From Rhodopseudomonas sp. BR0M22 (GTDB lineage Bacteria > Pseudomonadota > Alphaproteobacteria > Rhizobiales > Xanthobacteraceae): a stretch of DNA of 57,732 nt. The stretch spans positions 1 to 57,732 of the forward strand of contig NZ_QUMK01000032.1 in the NCBI RefSeq assembly GCF_010907035.1, in the 5' to 3' direction. Below, piece after piece: positions 18,767 through 27,957 of this stretch; position 1 is the first letter of the stretch, and each line of letters begins with the position of its first letter. Below the pieces are notes generated by a model. That model worked only from the letters and a program-made list of their open reading frames with translations, was not told the origin of the DNA and searched no databases. A program made the translations under genes and the position numbers.

Positions 18767-21151
18767 TTACAGCGCGCCGCGTAGCGTCAGCCAGACCGAC
18801 CGGCCCGGCGCAATGAACACGAACGGCGAGTTCGAACGATAGAACGCGTCGTAATAGGTGGTGTTGAAGATGTTGTTGACCGACAACTTGGCGGTCATGT
18901 GTTTGTCGACTTTGAATTCGACAAAACTGTCGAACCGCCAGTGCTCCGGCAGCACGTTGCCGTTGATCGCCGCGAAGGTGCCGCCGTAGATCTTGGAAGC
19001 GTACACCGCCTGCCCGCCGACCTCCCAATGGTCGTCGAACTGGTACTTGGTCAGCAGGTTGAACGACTGATGCGCGATGTTGGCGAGCTGCGCGCCGACC
19101 GAATTCGGATCGATCGACTGCAGCACCTTGCTTTCCATCAGCACCAGACCGCCGAACACGCTCCAGCGATCGGTGATCTTGCCGGCCGCTTCGAGATCGA
19201 TACCGCGGACGCGATAGACGCCGGTCGACAGGATGTTGCTGCCGACGGTCTCGCGGGCGTTCGACTTCTGAGTTTCGAACAGCGACGCGGTCAGCAGCAG
19301 CCGGCGGTTGAACAGCTCCCATTTGGTGCCGACTTCCGCCGCCTTGTTCATCTCCGGCGGCAGCGCCTGGAAGGTGGTGTTGTTGACGACCAGGCCGCCA
19401 TAAGCGGTGCCCGAGGCATCGAGCTCGGCGCCGACCGGGTTGGTCGAGGTCGCATAGGCGGCGTACAGGCTGGCATAAGGCAGCGGCTTCACCACCGCGC
19501 CGAGATTGTAGTTCCACATCCCCGACTGCACGCCGGTCGAGGTCGTCGCGGTGTGCCCGGTGATGTTGTAGTCGTCGTAACGCACGCCGCCATTGAGGAT
19601 GACGACGTCGTTCCAGTTGGCAGTCTCGATGACGTAGGTCGATTTGGTATCGACGTTGATGAACGTCGGATTGTTGGCGCGCTGCGGCTGGGTCGCGAAG
19701 TCCAGCGTATTCGGCGGGTTGAGCAGCGGCACAATCACGCGACCGCCGGTCTGGAAACCGGCGAGCTCCGAGGTGAGGCCCGCGTAGGTGTCGCGCATCA
19801 CGCTTTCGCGCGAGATTTCCGCGCCGCCGACCATGGTGTGCTTCACCCCGCCGACGTCGAACTTGTAGGTCAGGTCGGTCTGGTTGGCGAGCACGTCGGT
19901 GGTCTGATAGCGGCTCTGCGACGCGAGCGAGACCGTGGTGGCGGTCGGGTTGCTCGGCAGCGTGCCGATGTAGTCGAGCACCGAATGCGCGGCGCGCGAG
20001 CGGTTGGTCAGGGTCAGATCCGGCGTGATCGCGAATTCGCCGGTGACCGTGCCGAAATCCTGCTTGGCCTTCTGGAAGTCGCGATTGACGAAGCCGTAAT
20101 AGGTCTCGCGCGGCACGTTGACGTCGGTCGAGGGCCGGCGCAGCGCGGTGTTGTACGGCACGCCGAAATCCGGCAGCCCGTCGAGATCGGTGTGGACGTA
20201 GTTCGCCGTGATCTTGATGGCGTCGGTCGGCGTCCACTTCACCGCGGCGAGCGTGCCCCAGCGATCGTCGGTGACGAAGTTGCGGCCTGCGACCTTGGCG
20301 TCCTGGTACAAGCCGTCGACCCGCACCGCCAACGTCGGGCTCAGCACCTGGTTGACGTCGACGGTGACGCGCTTGGTGGCGTCGGAGCCGAAGGTGGTTT
20401 CGGCCTTGGTGAAATTGCCTTCGGTGGTCGCCTGCTTGGTGACGATGTTGATGGCACCGCCGGCGGTGCCGCGGCCCGCCATGGTCGAGGCGGGACCGCG
20501 CAGGATCTCGACCTGCTCGGTGAAGAAGTTCTCGCGGATCGAGATCGCCGGATCGCGGATGCCGTCGATGAACACGTCGTTGCGGGCATCGAAGCCACGG
20601 ATGAAGAAGCGGTCGCCGAAGGCGTTACCGCCCTCCCCGGTGCCGAGGGTAACGCCGGCGGTGGAGCGCGCCACTTCGCGAAGCGAGGTGGCATTCTTGT
20701 CCTCAAGCAGCTCTTTCGTCAGCACCGTCACGGTACGCGGTGTATTGAGCAGCGGCTCGGTGAACTTCGTGCCCGACAACCGGTCCACCTTGTAGGGCGC
20801 AGCGGCATCTGCGTAGGGGTTACGATCCGCCGACAGCGAACCGGCATTGGGAAACGGCACCGGCTGCACCTGGGTCGGCTGCGTGCGGCGCGCCGCCCGG
20901 CGCAGCGCGGTGCGGGCACGGACCTGATCAGGCGTTGCGCGCGCCGCCGCCGGCTTCGGCCGTGCCACCGGGGCATCGACGGTCACGGCCGGCAGGCTCG
21001 ACTGCTGCGCTTCGGCGCCGCCGATCGACGCCACGGCGATCATCCCGGCGACGGCCGAAACCTTGCGGCCGTATGCGCCATCATGCTCCTGACCACTCCC
21101 GCGCATCGCTGCTTCAATACGCAGCGACCGCGGCGCCTTCGCCCCGTTCAT
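18767..21151 (-). CDS. TonB-dependent siderophore receptor (catecholate/Fiu-like)
   Basis: A 794-residue outer-membrane receptor. A signal-like segment ([19 protein letters not shown]) ends near residue 48, after an unusually long charged n-region. A TonB-box-like stretch [10 protein letters not shown] follows. The plug domain runs from about 105 to 225 ([70 protein letters not shown]), then the 22-strand barrel. The last strand ends WLTLRGAL, lacking the usual C-terminal aromatic residue. The ATG at 21151 was preferred over a TTG at 21166. The neighbouring PiuC-like, ExbBD and TonB genes make it a self-contained uptake unit for a ferric siderophore. The ligand is unknown. Confidence 0.92.
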   Translation of the reverse strand: MNGAKAPRSLRIEAAMRGSGQEHDGAYGRKVSAVAGMIAVASIGGAEAQQSSLPAVTVDAPVARPKPAAARATPDQVRARTALRRAARRTQPTQVQPVPFPNAGSLSADRNPYADAAAPYKVDRLSGTKFTEPLLNTPRTVTVLTKELLEDKNATSLREVARSTAGVTLGTGEGGNAFGDRFFIRGFDARNDVFIDGIRDPAISIRENFFTEQVEILRGPASTMAGRGTAGGAINIVTKQATTEGNFTKAETTFGSDATKRVTVDVNQVLSPTLAVRVDGLYQDAKVAGRNFVTDDRWGTLAAVKWTPTDAIKITANYVHTDLDGLPDFGVPYNTALRRPSTDVNVPRETYYGFVNRDFQKAKQDFGTVTGEFAITPDLTLTNRSRAAHSVLDYIGTLPSNPTATTVSLASQSRYQTTDVLANQTDLTYKFDVGGVKHTMVGGAEISRESVMRDTYAGLTSELAGFQTGGRVIVPLLNPPNTLDFATQPQRANNPTFINVDTKSTYVIETANWNDVVILNGGVRYDDYNITGHTATTSTGVQSGMWNYNLGAVVKPLPYASLYAAYATSTNPVGAELDASGTAYGGLVVNNTTFQALPPEMNKAAEVGTKWELFNRRLLLTASLFETQKSNARETVGSNILSTGVYRVRGIDLEAAGKITDRWSVFGGLVLMESKVLQSIDPNSVGAQLANIAHQSFNLLTKYQFDDHWEVGGQAVYASKIYGGTFAAINGNVLPEHWRFDSFVEFKVDKHMTAKLSVNNIFNTTYYDAFYRSNSPFVFIAPGRSVWLTLRGAL

Positions 21152-21265
21152 GTTGACCCGCCCCAAGGTATGCTGTTGCTAATTACAAGCAGTTGTTGAG
21201 AGCTATCGGCCGCGGGGTACAGGGTCAACGCACGTCGAATTACCCCGCGCTGGAATCGTTCAAGA

Positions 21266-21280
21266 TAATAACCATTCTAA
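21266..21280. promoter_or_regulatory. Possible iron-control element (Irr/ICE-like) upstream of the receptor
   Basis: On the minus strand the sequence reads TTAGAA-TGG-TTATTA. This compares with the rhizobial Irr iron-control element TTAGAA-nnn-TTCTAA: one half is perfect, the other matches 4 of 6. It lies about 115 bases before the receptor start in an AT-rich patch. Its position fits iron regulation, but a single imperfect match is weak evidence. Confidence 0.35.
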
Positions 21281-21419
21281 GATTCATTCCGAACATAGAC
21301 CGACTGCAGCCGCACAACCCTTCAGCGCAGCGCTCGTCAACCGGGCAAATGATCAGTCACTCGGCAATCTGAAACGCTTCTAAACTGCAGCAGAGCAGGA
21401 CCGCCTCGAACTCTCCCGC

Positions 21420-21665
21420 TCACGCCTCGTCGTGGCTCGGCGGCTTCATCAGCGAGAACATCTCGTCGACGGTCTGTTGCGCGGCGAGTCGGACGCGCTC
21501 GGTGTCGAGCATCCCGTCGATGCGAATGCCGCGGACCACGGCGCGGATCTCGTCGCGAAACTCGCTGAGAAACTGCAACGGATCGCGCTGCTCGTTGGCG
21601 ACGCGCGCGATCAGCCCGGTGATCAAAATCTGGCAGGCGATCATCCGGCCGTTGAGCTCTTCCAT
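21420..21665 (-). CDS. Small hypothetical protein
   Basis: An 81-residue soluble protein, not recognised. It begins MEELNGRMIACQILITGLIA and is predicted to be mostly helical, with an acidic/basic mix and no membrane segment strong enough to call. The start at 21665 is supported by AGGAGGG eight bases upstream. The frame stays open to 21794 but lacks another ribosome site. It stands alone between the iron-uptake receptor (upstream region) and the divergent RND efflux operon. No function is proposed. Confidence 0.6.
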   Translation of the reverse strand: MEELNGRMIACQILITGLIARVANEQRDPLQFLSEFRDEIRAVVRGIRIDGMLDTERVRLAAQQTVDEMFSLMKPPSHDEA

Positions 21666-21981
21666 GCTGCCCTCCTGCACGGCAGTCCACCACACCGCCG
21701 TTCCGAGCGCGGTGATATGGCCGAGCAGGCTGCGACTGACAATTGGAACCATTCTATTCCGCTCGCCCCGACTGCGAGCCTGCGTCTCCCCCATCCGCGA
21801 TCGGCTGCCATGCGCAGCCCACTGGCGCGGCGCCGGGCCGCGTCGCCAAATCCATGAAAGTTTAGCAATGTCATGCGGTTTGTAGTGTGTTGGCGGCGTT
21901 TGCCGGTATAGTTGCCGTCAATCAGAAATCACTGCCGCGCAGGCTGAACCGGTCCTCCGAGGCCGGATCTCCGGCGGCCGA
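21666..21981. other. Gene-free stretch between the small protein and the RND operon
   Basis: About 316 bases with divergent promoter duties. A TATAGT hexamer near 21905, AT-rich relative to its surroundings, is a possible -10 for the efflux operon. I see no regulator gene, RNA gene or clear operator. Open frames here overlap on both strands and look non-coding. Confidence 0.4.
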
Positions 21982-23220
21982 ATGATCGGATCGGGCATGA
22001 GCAAAGCCGGCGCCTCTCGCAAGGCTGTCGTCGTTGGTTGCCTGCTGCTTGCAGCGGGGGCATCGTATTGGGGCTGGCAGCGCGTCTCCGGCGCGGGTCA
22101 CCCCGCCGCGCAGCAATCGACATCGCAAGCACAGTCAGGTGGGCCTTCCGCAAAAGCGGCAACCGTCGGTCGCGGTGCTCCGGTTCCCGTCACGGTAGCA
22201 ACGGCGGAGAAGGCGGACTTCCCGGTGTATCTCAGCGGGCTCGGCACCGTGCAGGGCTTCAATACCGTGGTGGTGCGCAGCCGGGTCGACGGACAGATCG
22301 ACCAGATCGTCTTCAAGGAAGGACAGATCGTCCAGGCCGGCGATCTGCTGGCGCAGATCGATCCGCGGCCGTTCCAGGCGGCGCTCGACCAAGCCAAGGC
22401 CAAGAAGGCCCAGGACGAAGCCAATCTGGCCAACGCGCAATTGGACCTCAGCCGCTCGGTCCGGCTCGGCGAATTCGCCACCAAGCAACAGACCGACACC
22501 CAGCGCTCGACCGTGCAGCAGCTCACCGCGCAGATCCAGGCCGACGAAGCGGCGATCGCCAACGCCCAGACCCAGCTCGATTACGCCACGATCAAGGCAC
22601 CGATCTCCGGCGTCACCGGCCTGCGCCAGGTCGACAAGGGCAACATCGTCAACGCTTCGAGCCAGACCGGCATCGTCACCATCGCGCAGATCGAGCCGAT
22701 CGCTGTGATCTTTACCGCGCCGGAAGAGCGCGTGTTCGACATCAACCGCGCCCTCGCCGCACGCCCGCTCCAGGTGATCGCGCTCTCCACCGACGGCAAG
22801 ACCACCTTCGCCGAGGACGGCACGCTGGCGGTGGTCAACAATCAGGTCGACAGCAACAGCGGTACGGTGCGGCTAAAGGCGGTGTTCGCCAACAAGAACC
22901 ACGCGCTGTGGCCCGGCCTGTCGGTGCAGACCCGGCTGCTGGTGAAGACGCTGAAGGACGTCGTGGTGGTTCCGAACGATGCTGTCCAGCACGGCACCGC
23001 CGGGCTGTATGCTTACGCGGTCGACGCCGACAACAAGGCCGAGCTGCGCAAGCTGGTGGTGGGCCCCGCCAACGACAAGAACACCGTGATCGAGCGCGGC
23101 CTCGACCCCGGCGACCGGGTGGTGGTCGGCGGCCAGTATAAGGTCAAGCCGGGCTCGCTGCTGGCATTCAAGGTCGCCGACAACGAGCCGGCCCCATCCG
23201 CCGCGCCAGCCGGGAAATAG
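21982..23220 (+). CDS. RND efflux periplasmic adaptor subunit (MdtA-like)
   Basis: A 412-residue membrane-fusion protein. An N-terminal membrane anchor/signal (KAVVVGCLLLAAGASYWGW) is followed by the lipoyl half-motifs VVRSRVDGQIDQIVFKEGQ and KAPISGVTGL, an alpha-hairpin coiled coil between them (about residues 135-195), and the beta-barrel and membrane-proximal domains (WPGLSVQTRLLV, VPNDAVQ). A second ATG at 21997 is an equally possible start. It is followed after 2 bases by the RND pump gene. It joins the pump to an outer-membrane channel; no channel gene is adjacent. Confidence 0.92.
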   Translation: MIGSGMSKAGASRKAVVVGCLLLAAGASYWGWQRVSGAGHPAAQQSTSQAQSGGPSAKAATVGRGAPVPVTVATAEKADFPVYLSGLGTVQGFNTVVVRSRVDGQIDQIVFKEGQIVQAGDLLAQIDPRPFQAALDQAKAKKAQDEANLANAQLDLSRSVRLGEFATKQQTDTQRSTVQQLTAQIQADEAAIANAQTQLDYATIKAPISGVTGLRQVDKGNIVNASSQTGIVTIAQIEPIAVIFTAPEERVFDINRALAARPLQVIALSTDGKTTFAEDGTLAVVNNQVDSNSGTVRLKAVFANKNHALWPGLSVQTRLLVKTLKDVVVVPNDAVQHGTAGLYAYAVDADNKAELRKLVVGPANDKNTVIERGLDPGDRVVVGGQYKVKPGSLLAFKVADNEPAPSAAPAGK

Positions 23221-23222
23221 CC

Positions 23223-26200
23223 ATGGATCGGAGCATTTCGGCGCCGTTCATCCGCTACCCGATCGCGACCTCGCTATTGATGGCGGGGATCCTGTTCCTC
23301 GGCCTGATCGCCTACCCGGCCCTGCCGGTGGCGCCGCTGCCGCAGGTCGACTTTCCGACCATCCAGATTTCCGCCAGCCTGCCCGGCGCCAGTCCGGAGA
23401 CGATGGCCTCCTCGGTGGCGACCCCGTTGGAGCGCCAGCTCGCGCAGATCCCCGGCGTGTCGCAGATGACATCGACGAGTTCGCTGGGTTCGACCGCGGT
23501 CACCATTCAGTTCGATCTCAACCGCAACATCGATGCTGCCGCCAACGACGTCCAGGCGGCGATCAACGCCGCCGGCGGCCAGCTGCCGAAGAACCTGCCG
23601 AGCCCGCCGACCTATCGCAAGGTCAACCCTGCCGACGCGCCGATCCTGATCCTTTCGGCGACTTCCGACACCCTGCCGCTGACCACCGTCAGCGACAACG
23701 CCGACGCCAAGATCGCCCAGCAGATCAGCCAGATCACCGGCGTCGCGCAGGTGTTCATCGGCGGCCAGCAAAAGCCGGCGATCCGGATCCAGGTCGATCC
23801 GGCCAAGCTGATGACCAAAGGCCTGTCGCTCGAGGACGTGCGAGCCCAGATCGCGATCACCACCGTCGACAGCCCGAAGGGCACGCTCGACACCCCGAAC
23901 CGCAGCTACACGATCTACGCCAACGACCAGCTCACCGAGTCCAAGGACTGGAACGACGTCATCCTCGCCTATCGCAACGGCGGCCCGCTGCGCATTCGCG
24001 ACGTCGGCCACGCCGTGACCGGCCCGGAGGACGCCAAGACCGCGGCCTGGGCCAACGGCAAGCGCGGCGTGTTCCTGGTGGTGTTCAAGCAGCCCGGCGC
24101 CAACGTCATCGACACCGTCGATCACATCAAGGCGGAGCTGCCGCGGCTGGTCGCCGGCATTCCGCCGGCCATCAAGGTCGAGGTGATCAGCGACCGGACC
24201 ACCACCATCCGAGCCGCGGTCGAGGACGTGCAGTTCACCCTGCTGCTGACCATCGCGCTGGTGGTGATGGTGATCTTCCTGTTCCTGCGCAACTTCTGGG
24301 CGACCATCATCCCCAGCGTCACGGTGCCGCTGGCGCTGCTCGGCGCCTGCGCGCTGATGTGGGCCGCCGGTTACACGCTCGACAACCTGTCGCTGATGGC
24401 ACTGACGATTTCGGTCGGCTTCGTGGTCGACGACGCTATCGTGATGCTGGAGAACATCGCCCGCCACATCGAAGAGGGCGAGAAGCCGTTCACCGCGGCG
24501 CTGAAGGGTGCCCGCGAAATCGGCTTCACCATCGTGTCGATCTCGATCTCGCTGGTCGCGGTGCTGATCCCGCTATTGTTCATGGGCGGCATCATCGGCC
24601 GGCTGTTCCGCGAATTCGCCGTGACGCTGGCGATGACCATCGCGGTGTCGATGCTGGTGTCGCTGACGCTGACGCCGATGATGGCGTCGCGCTTCATGCG
24701 GCCGGCCACCGAGGTGCGCCACGGCCGGATCTATCAGTGGATCGAAGGCGCCTTCGAGTCGATGCTACGCGCCTACGAGCGCGGCCTCGATCTGGTGCTG
24801 CGCTGGCGTTTCACCACACTGATGGTGTTCTTCGCCACGGTGGGACTGTCGGTGTACCTGTTCGTCGCCATCCCCAAGGGCTTCTTCCCGCAGCAGGATG
24901 TCGGCATGATCACCGCGGCATCCGAGGCCGCGCAGGACATCTCGTTCGCCGGGATGAAGCAACGCCAGGAACAACTCGGCGAGATCGTTTTGGCCGATCC
25001 TGACGTCGACAGCGTCGCGATGTTCATCGGAGGCAGCGGCAGCGCGCTCAACACCGGGCGGATGTACATTACGCTGAAGCCGCGCGACGAGCGCGCCGCC
25101 AGCGCGCAGGAGATCATCGCGCGGCTGCGGCCGAAGCTGGAGAAGGTCGAGGGTGCCCGGCTGTTCATGCAGGCCGCGCAGGACGTGCGGCTCGGCGGCC
25201 GGCCGACCCGCACCCAGTTCGAATACACCCTGCAGGACGCCAATCTCGCCGAGCTCAACGAGTGGGCGCCGAAGGTGCTGGCCAAGATGCAGAGCCTGCC
25301 GCAGCTCCGCGACGTCGCAACCGACCAGCAGACCGATGGCACCACGCTGACCCTGACGATCGACCGCGACACCGCCTCGCGATTCGGCATCAAGCCGCAA
25401 CTGATCGACGACACGCTGTACGACGCGTTCGGCCAGCGCCAGGTGACGCAGTACTTCACCCAGGTGAACACCTACCGGATCATCCTGGAGGTGTTGCCTG
25501 AGCTGCAGGGCCGGCTCGACACGCTGAACCAGATCTACGTCAAGTCTCCGACCACCGGCGATCAGGTGCCGCTGTCGACCTTTGCGAAGTGGACCACGGT
25601 GCCGGTGCGGCCGCTGTCGATCAGCCACCAGGGCCAGTTCCCCGCCACCACGATCAGCTTCAACCTGGCGCAAGGCGTCGCACTCGGCCAGGCGACCGAA
25701 GCAGTGCAGGCCGCGATGGCAGAGATGGGCGCGCCGCCGACGTTGAGCGGCAGCTTCCAGGGCACCGCGCAGGCATTCCAGCAGTCGCTGTCGACGGTGC
25801 CGCTGTTGATCGTCGCAGCACTGGTGGTGGTCTATCTGATCCTCGGCATCCTGTACGAGAGCTACATCCACCCGCTGACGATTCTGTCGACGCTGCCGTC
25901 GGCCGGCGTCGGCGCGCTGGCGATGCTGATGCTGTTCGGCTTCGACTTCAGCCTGATCGCGCTGATCGGCATCATCCTCTTGATCGGCATCGTCAAGAAG
26001 AACGGCATCATGATGGTCGACTTCGCCATCACCGCCGAGCGCGACGAGCACCTCGATCCCGAGCAGGCGATCCGCAAGGCGGCGCTGCTCCGCTTCCGCC
26101 CGATCATGATGACCACGATGGCGGCGATGCTCGGCGGCGTGCCGTTGATGCTCGGCACCGGTACCGGCTCGGAAATCCGCCAGCCGCTCGGCTACGCCAT

Positions 26201-26357
26201 GGTCGGCGGCCTTTTGGTCAGCCAGGCACTGACGCTGTTCACCACCCCGGTGGTGTACCTGTATCTCGACCGCCTCTCCAACGCCCTCACCAATTGGGGC
26301 CGCACCCACATCCCGGTCGACGAGAACGAGGGCGAGGTCAAGCAGGCGGCGGAGTGA
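23223..26357 (+). CDS. RND multidrug efflux permease (MdtB/MuxB-like)
   Basis: A 1044-residue HAE1-type RND pump with the full twelve-helix, two-porter-loop arrangement. The N-terminus is SISAPFIRYPIATSLLMAGI. The proton-relay pair of aspartates lies in VGFVVDDAIVMLENIARH near residues 402-405. The signature GFFPQQDVG comes after helix 7, and GIVKKNGIMMVDFAI is present in the second half. In MdtB/MdtC systems two different pumps work together; only one is present here, so a homotrimer is likely. It exports amphipathic compounds using the proton gradient. It is co-transcribed with the adaptor upstream. Confidence 0.94.
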   Translation: MDRSISAPFIRYPIATSLLMAGILFLGLIAYPALPVAPLPQVDFPTIQISASLPGASPETMASSVATPLERQLAQIPGVSQMTSTSSLGSTAVTIQFDLNRNIDAAANDVQAAINAAGGQLPKNLPSPPTYRKVNPADAPILILSATSDTLPLTTVSDNADAKIAQQISQITGVAQVFIGGQQKPAIRIQVDPAKLMTKGLSLEDVRAQIAITTVDSPKGTLDTPNRSYTIYANDQLTESKDWNDVILAYRNGGPLRIRDVGHAVTGPEDAKTAAWANGKRGVFLVVFKQPGANVIDTVDHIKAELPRLVAGIPPAIKVEVISDRTTTIRAAVEDVQFTLLLTIALVVMVIFLFLRNFWATIIPSVTVPLALLGACALMWAAGYTLDNLSLMALTISVGFVVDDAIVMLENIARHIEEGEKPFTAALKGAREIGFTIVSISISLVAVLIPLLFMGGIIGRLFREFAVTLAMTIAVSMLVSLTLTPMMASRFMRPATEVRHGRIYQWIEGAFESMLRAYERGLDLVLRWRFTTLMVFFATVGLSVYLFVAIPKGFFPQQDVGMITAASEAAQDISFAGMKQRQEQLGEIVLADPDVDSVAMFIGGSGSALNTGRMYITLKPRDERAASAQEIIARLRPKLEKVEGARLFMQAAQDVRLGGRPTRTQFEYTLQDANLAELNEWAPKVLAKMQSLPQLRDVATDQQTDGTTLTLTIDRDTASRFGIKPQLIDDTLYDAFGQRQVTQYFTQVNTYRIILEVLPELQGRLDTLNQIYVKSPTTGDQVPLSTFAKWTTVPVRPLSISHQGQFPATTISFNLAQGVALGQATEAVQAAMAEMGAPPTLSGSFQGTAQAFQQSLSTVPLLIVAALVVVYLILGILYESYIHPLTILSTLPSAGVGALAMLMLFGFDFSLIALIGIILLIGIVKKNGIMMVDFAITAERDEHLDPEQAIRKAALLRFRPIMMTTMAAMLGGVPLMLGTGTGSEIRQPLGYAMVGGLLVSQALTLFTTPVVYLYLDRLSNALTNWGRTHIPVDENEGEVKQAAE

Positions 26358-26399
26358 GGCGAGCGCGGTGAGCGGGTCGGGTTGTCGCGCGAGCGCGCT

Positions 26400-26804
26400 T
26401 TATCGCGGATTTTCCAGAAACGGATTTTCGACGCGCAACGTGCCGAAGCTGCGGCCGTGCTGCAAATCCTCGCTGTACAGCACCTCGCAGCCGGCCTCCT
26501 GCGCGGCAGCGACGATCAGCGCGTCGTAGAACGACACCCGGTGATCACGTGCAAGGACAACGGCTGCGGCATGCGTGGTAAGAGTGATCGGAAGCACGTC
26601 ATCGAGCGCGGCGTGAAACTGCTCGAGCGCGACTTCGATCTGCGGCCAGTCGTGCCCCAACTTTCGGCGCGCTACGTGGACGAATTCATTGAGCACCTGA
26701 ACGCTGGCAACTCCACCGCTGCTCAGGCAAGCAGCAGCCGTTTGCTGACGCGGGTCCGAGGTCGTGATATAGACGAGAATGTTCGTGTCGAAGAACGCCT
26801 TCAC
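26400..26804 (-). CDS. vapC: PIN-domain toxin (VapC family)
   Basis: A 134-residue PIN-domain ribonuclease. The acidic metal-binding residues are visible as FFDTNILVY (Asp near residue 6), VLNEFVHVARRKL (Glu near 40), SFYDALIVAAAQEAGC (Asp near 95) and YSEDLQHGR (Asp near 113). Length is normal. Its start overlaps the end of the antitoxin gene by 4 bases (ATGA). In this family the toxin cuts tRNA or rRNA when free of antitoxin. Confidence 0.92.
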   Translation of the reverse strand: MKAFFDTNILVYITTSDPRQQTAAACLSSGGVASVQVLNEFVHVARRKLGHDWPQIEVALEQFHAALDDVLPITLTTHAAAVVLARDHRVSFYDALIVAAAQEAGCEVLYSEDLQHGRSFGTLRVENPFLENPR

Positions 26805-27055
26805 TGATCATTCGCCTCGTCGCGATACCGCTCGTTCGCCTCGTCGCGATCGAACTTGTAGTCAGCAGGAAGGGTCCATCGCAGCTGGGAAAGGCGCTCC
26901 ACCGCCGCCCTGCGCCGGTCTTCCTTCTCAACCACCAGCGTTCGTTCGACGATGTCGACGACGTTCAACTCGTCGCCCTCTTTCAGGTCGAGCTTGTCGA
27001 CCAACGCCTTGGGCAGCCTGACCGCGAGACTGTTGCCCCATTTCGAAACCAGCAT
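26801..27055 (-). CDS. vapB: AbrB/MazE-type antitoxin (VapB family)
   Basis: An 84-residue antitoxin. The N-terminal swapped-hairpin AbrB domain reads MLVSKWGNSLAVRLPKALVD...LKEGDEL. The C-terminal toxin-binding tail contains an internal repeat, RDEANERYRDEAND, encoded by a near-duplicated GCCTCGTCGCGAT tract. The start at 27055 has GGAGGG as ribosome site; the ATG at 27067 is less well placed. It is expected to bind the palindrome at 27082-27103 and repress its own operon. Confidence 0.9.
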   Translation of the reverse strand: MLVSKWGNSLAVRLPKALVDKLDLKEGDELNVVDIVERTLVVEKEDRRRAAVERLSQLRWTLPADYKFDRDEANERYRDEANDQ

Positions 27056-27081
27056 CGCACCCTCCATGCCCCGGCAAGAAT

Positions 27082-27103
27082 GTATATCATAGGCAGGATA
27101 TAC
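27082..27103. promoter_or_regulatory. Palindromic operator of vapBC
   Basis: GTATATC and GATATAC form a perfect 7-base inverted repeat with an 8-base spacer, 27 bases before the vapB start. On the minus strand, TATGAT inside it resembles a -10 hexamer. The site suits binding by an AbrB-type antitoxin dimer that blocks the promoter. Confidence 0.65.
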
Positions 27104-27334
27104 GTCGTTTCAACCGCAGCGAGCGCGTGCTCACCGACCCGCCCTGTCGGCTGCCTCAGTCTCCACTCCAATCTCCCATCTGTCGCAAGCAACCCTCTTG
27201 CGGGCCGGGGCCGACGCAGCTAGAAGACCCGCACACCCGAGGCGCGTCGCGAGCCACTCCCGCCGCGCCCGGCACCGTGTCGAGTGTGCCCCGTGCATCA
27301 CTCCTAAATGCCTGATCCGTCAGCGCATTCTCGG

Positions 27335-27408
27335 TGGGGAATGGTGTAATGGTAGCACAACAGACTCTGACTCTGTTTGTCTTGGTTCGAATCCAGGTTC
27401 CCCAGCCA
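27335..27408 (+). tRNA. tRNA-Gln (anticodon CUG), CCA encoded
   Basis: A full cloverleaf can be drawn. The acceptor stem is TGGGGAA with TTCCCCA. The anticodon arm is ACAGA-CTCTGAC-TCTGT, giving anticodon CTG. The T-arm is CTTGG-TTCGAAT-CCAGG. Discriminator G and CCA follow. Its 3' end is the integration site of the 10-kb element downstream; the gene stays intact because the element carries the 18-base 3' end. Confidence 0.95.
27391..27408. other. Left attachment site (attL core)
   Basis: Eighteen bases, ATCCAGGTTCCCCAGCCA, at the 3' end of tRNA-Gln, repeated exactly at 37390-37407. Strand exchange is expected within this block. Confidence 0.9.
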
Positions 27409-27454
27409 GCATCCTACTAAGCCCATTTTGGCAACAATGTAAGGGGCTTAGCAA

Positions 27455-27757
27455 ATGTCACGAACTCCCAACCCACCTAGGCGAACCACCTCGGTCGCTC
27501 CAGAGACCAAGAAGCAGCTTGCAGCCCTCGCGACGCTGCTAGGTCTGATGCAGACCGCTTCGAAGCTCAGCGCCGAATTGGATGCGCTGGCGGATCAGGT
27601 CGGGGGCTCCCTTGAGCAGATTGCCGAAACAGCTGGTGTGCCATTCTTCGAGGTGCACCAAGCCTACGCCGGCCTTCCCCAAGCGCGCCGGAAGCCGAGA
27701 GCGGCTGTGAAAGCTCCGGGCGCTCCGAAGGCCCCCAGGGCCCGAAGAAAGGCATAG
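27455..27757 (+). CDS. Small basic DNA-binding-like protein at the left end of the element
   Basis: A 100-residue protein, not recognised as a named family. Residues 50-74 (GSLEQIAETAGVPFFEVHQAYAG) have the spacing of a helix-turn-helix. The last 25 residues are Ala/Pro/Arg/Lys-rich, like histone H1 tails. It starts 47 bases after attL with AAGGGGC upstream, and its 5' codons overlap the left pair of putative integrase arm boxes. By position and character it could be an excisionase/directionality factor or an element repressor; both are guesses. An intrinsic terminator follows at 27786. Confidence 0.65.
   Translation: MSRTPNPPRRTTSVAPETKKQLAALATLLGLMQTASKLSAELDALADQVGGSLEQIAETAGVPFFEVHQAYAGLPQARRKPRAAVKAPGAPKAPRARRKA
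27469..27494. promoter_or_regulatory. Left pair of 13-bp repeats (putative integrase arm sites)
   Basis: Two tandem boxes, CAACCCACCTAGG and CGAACCACCTCGG, are spaced 13 bases apart, 61 bases inside attL. The same arrangement occurs at 37302-37327, 62 bases inside attR. Paired direct repeats flanking a core are the usual layout for arm-type sites of tyrosine integrases. Confidence 0.6.
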
Positions 27758-27785
27758 AGCCGCCCCAAAGCGGTCACGGACCACT

Positions 27786-27820
27786 AGGGCCTCGTGGGCT
27801 TTCCACGGGGCCTTTTCTTT
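27786..27820 (+). terminator. Intrinsic terminator after the small basic protein gene
   Basis: GGGCCTCGTGG and CCACGGGGCC (one G-U pair) form a stem around GCTTT, followed by TTTTCTTT. It is 29 bases after the stop codon. Confidence 0.75.
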
Positions 27821-27957
27821 GGCGCGCCGAGCTTCGACCAGTGTAACGCAATAAACACACCTGGAACGAGGTGCCGCGCGGAGTTCGGTTTGAGAAAACA
27901 ACCGATCGGCACCTATAAAGGGCAGTCCGACCGGTCGAAGTCTTTAGGTGGCGCCTC

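Noticed and set aside
18899-21199. 766-codon plus-strand frame
   Set aside because: Antisense to the TonB-dependent receptor. No family motif.
24765-26309. 514-codon minus-strand frame
   Set aside because: Antisense to the RND pump; His/Arg/Gln-rich shadow protein.
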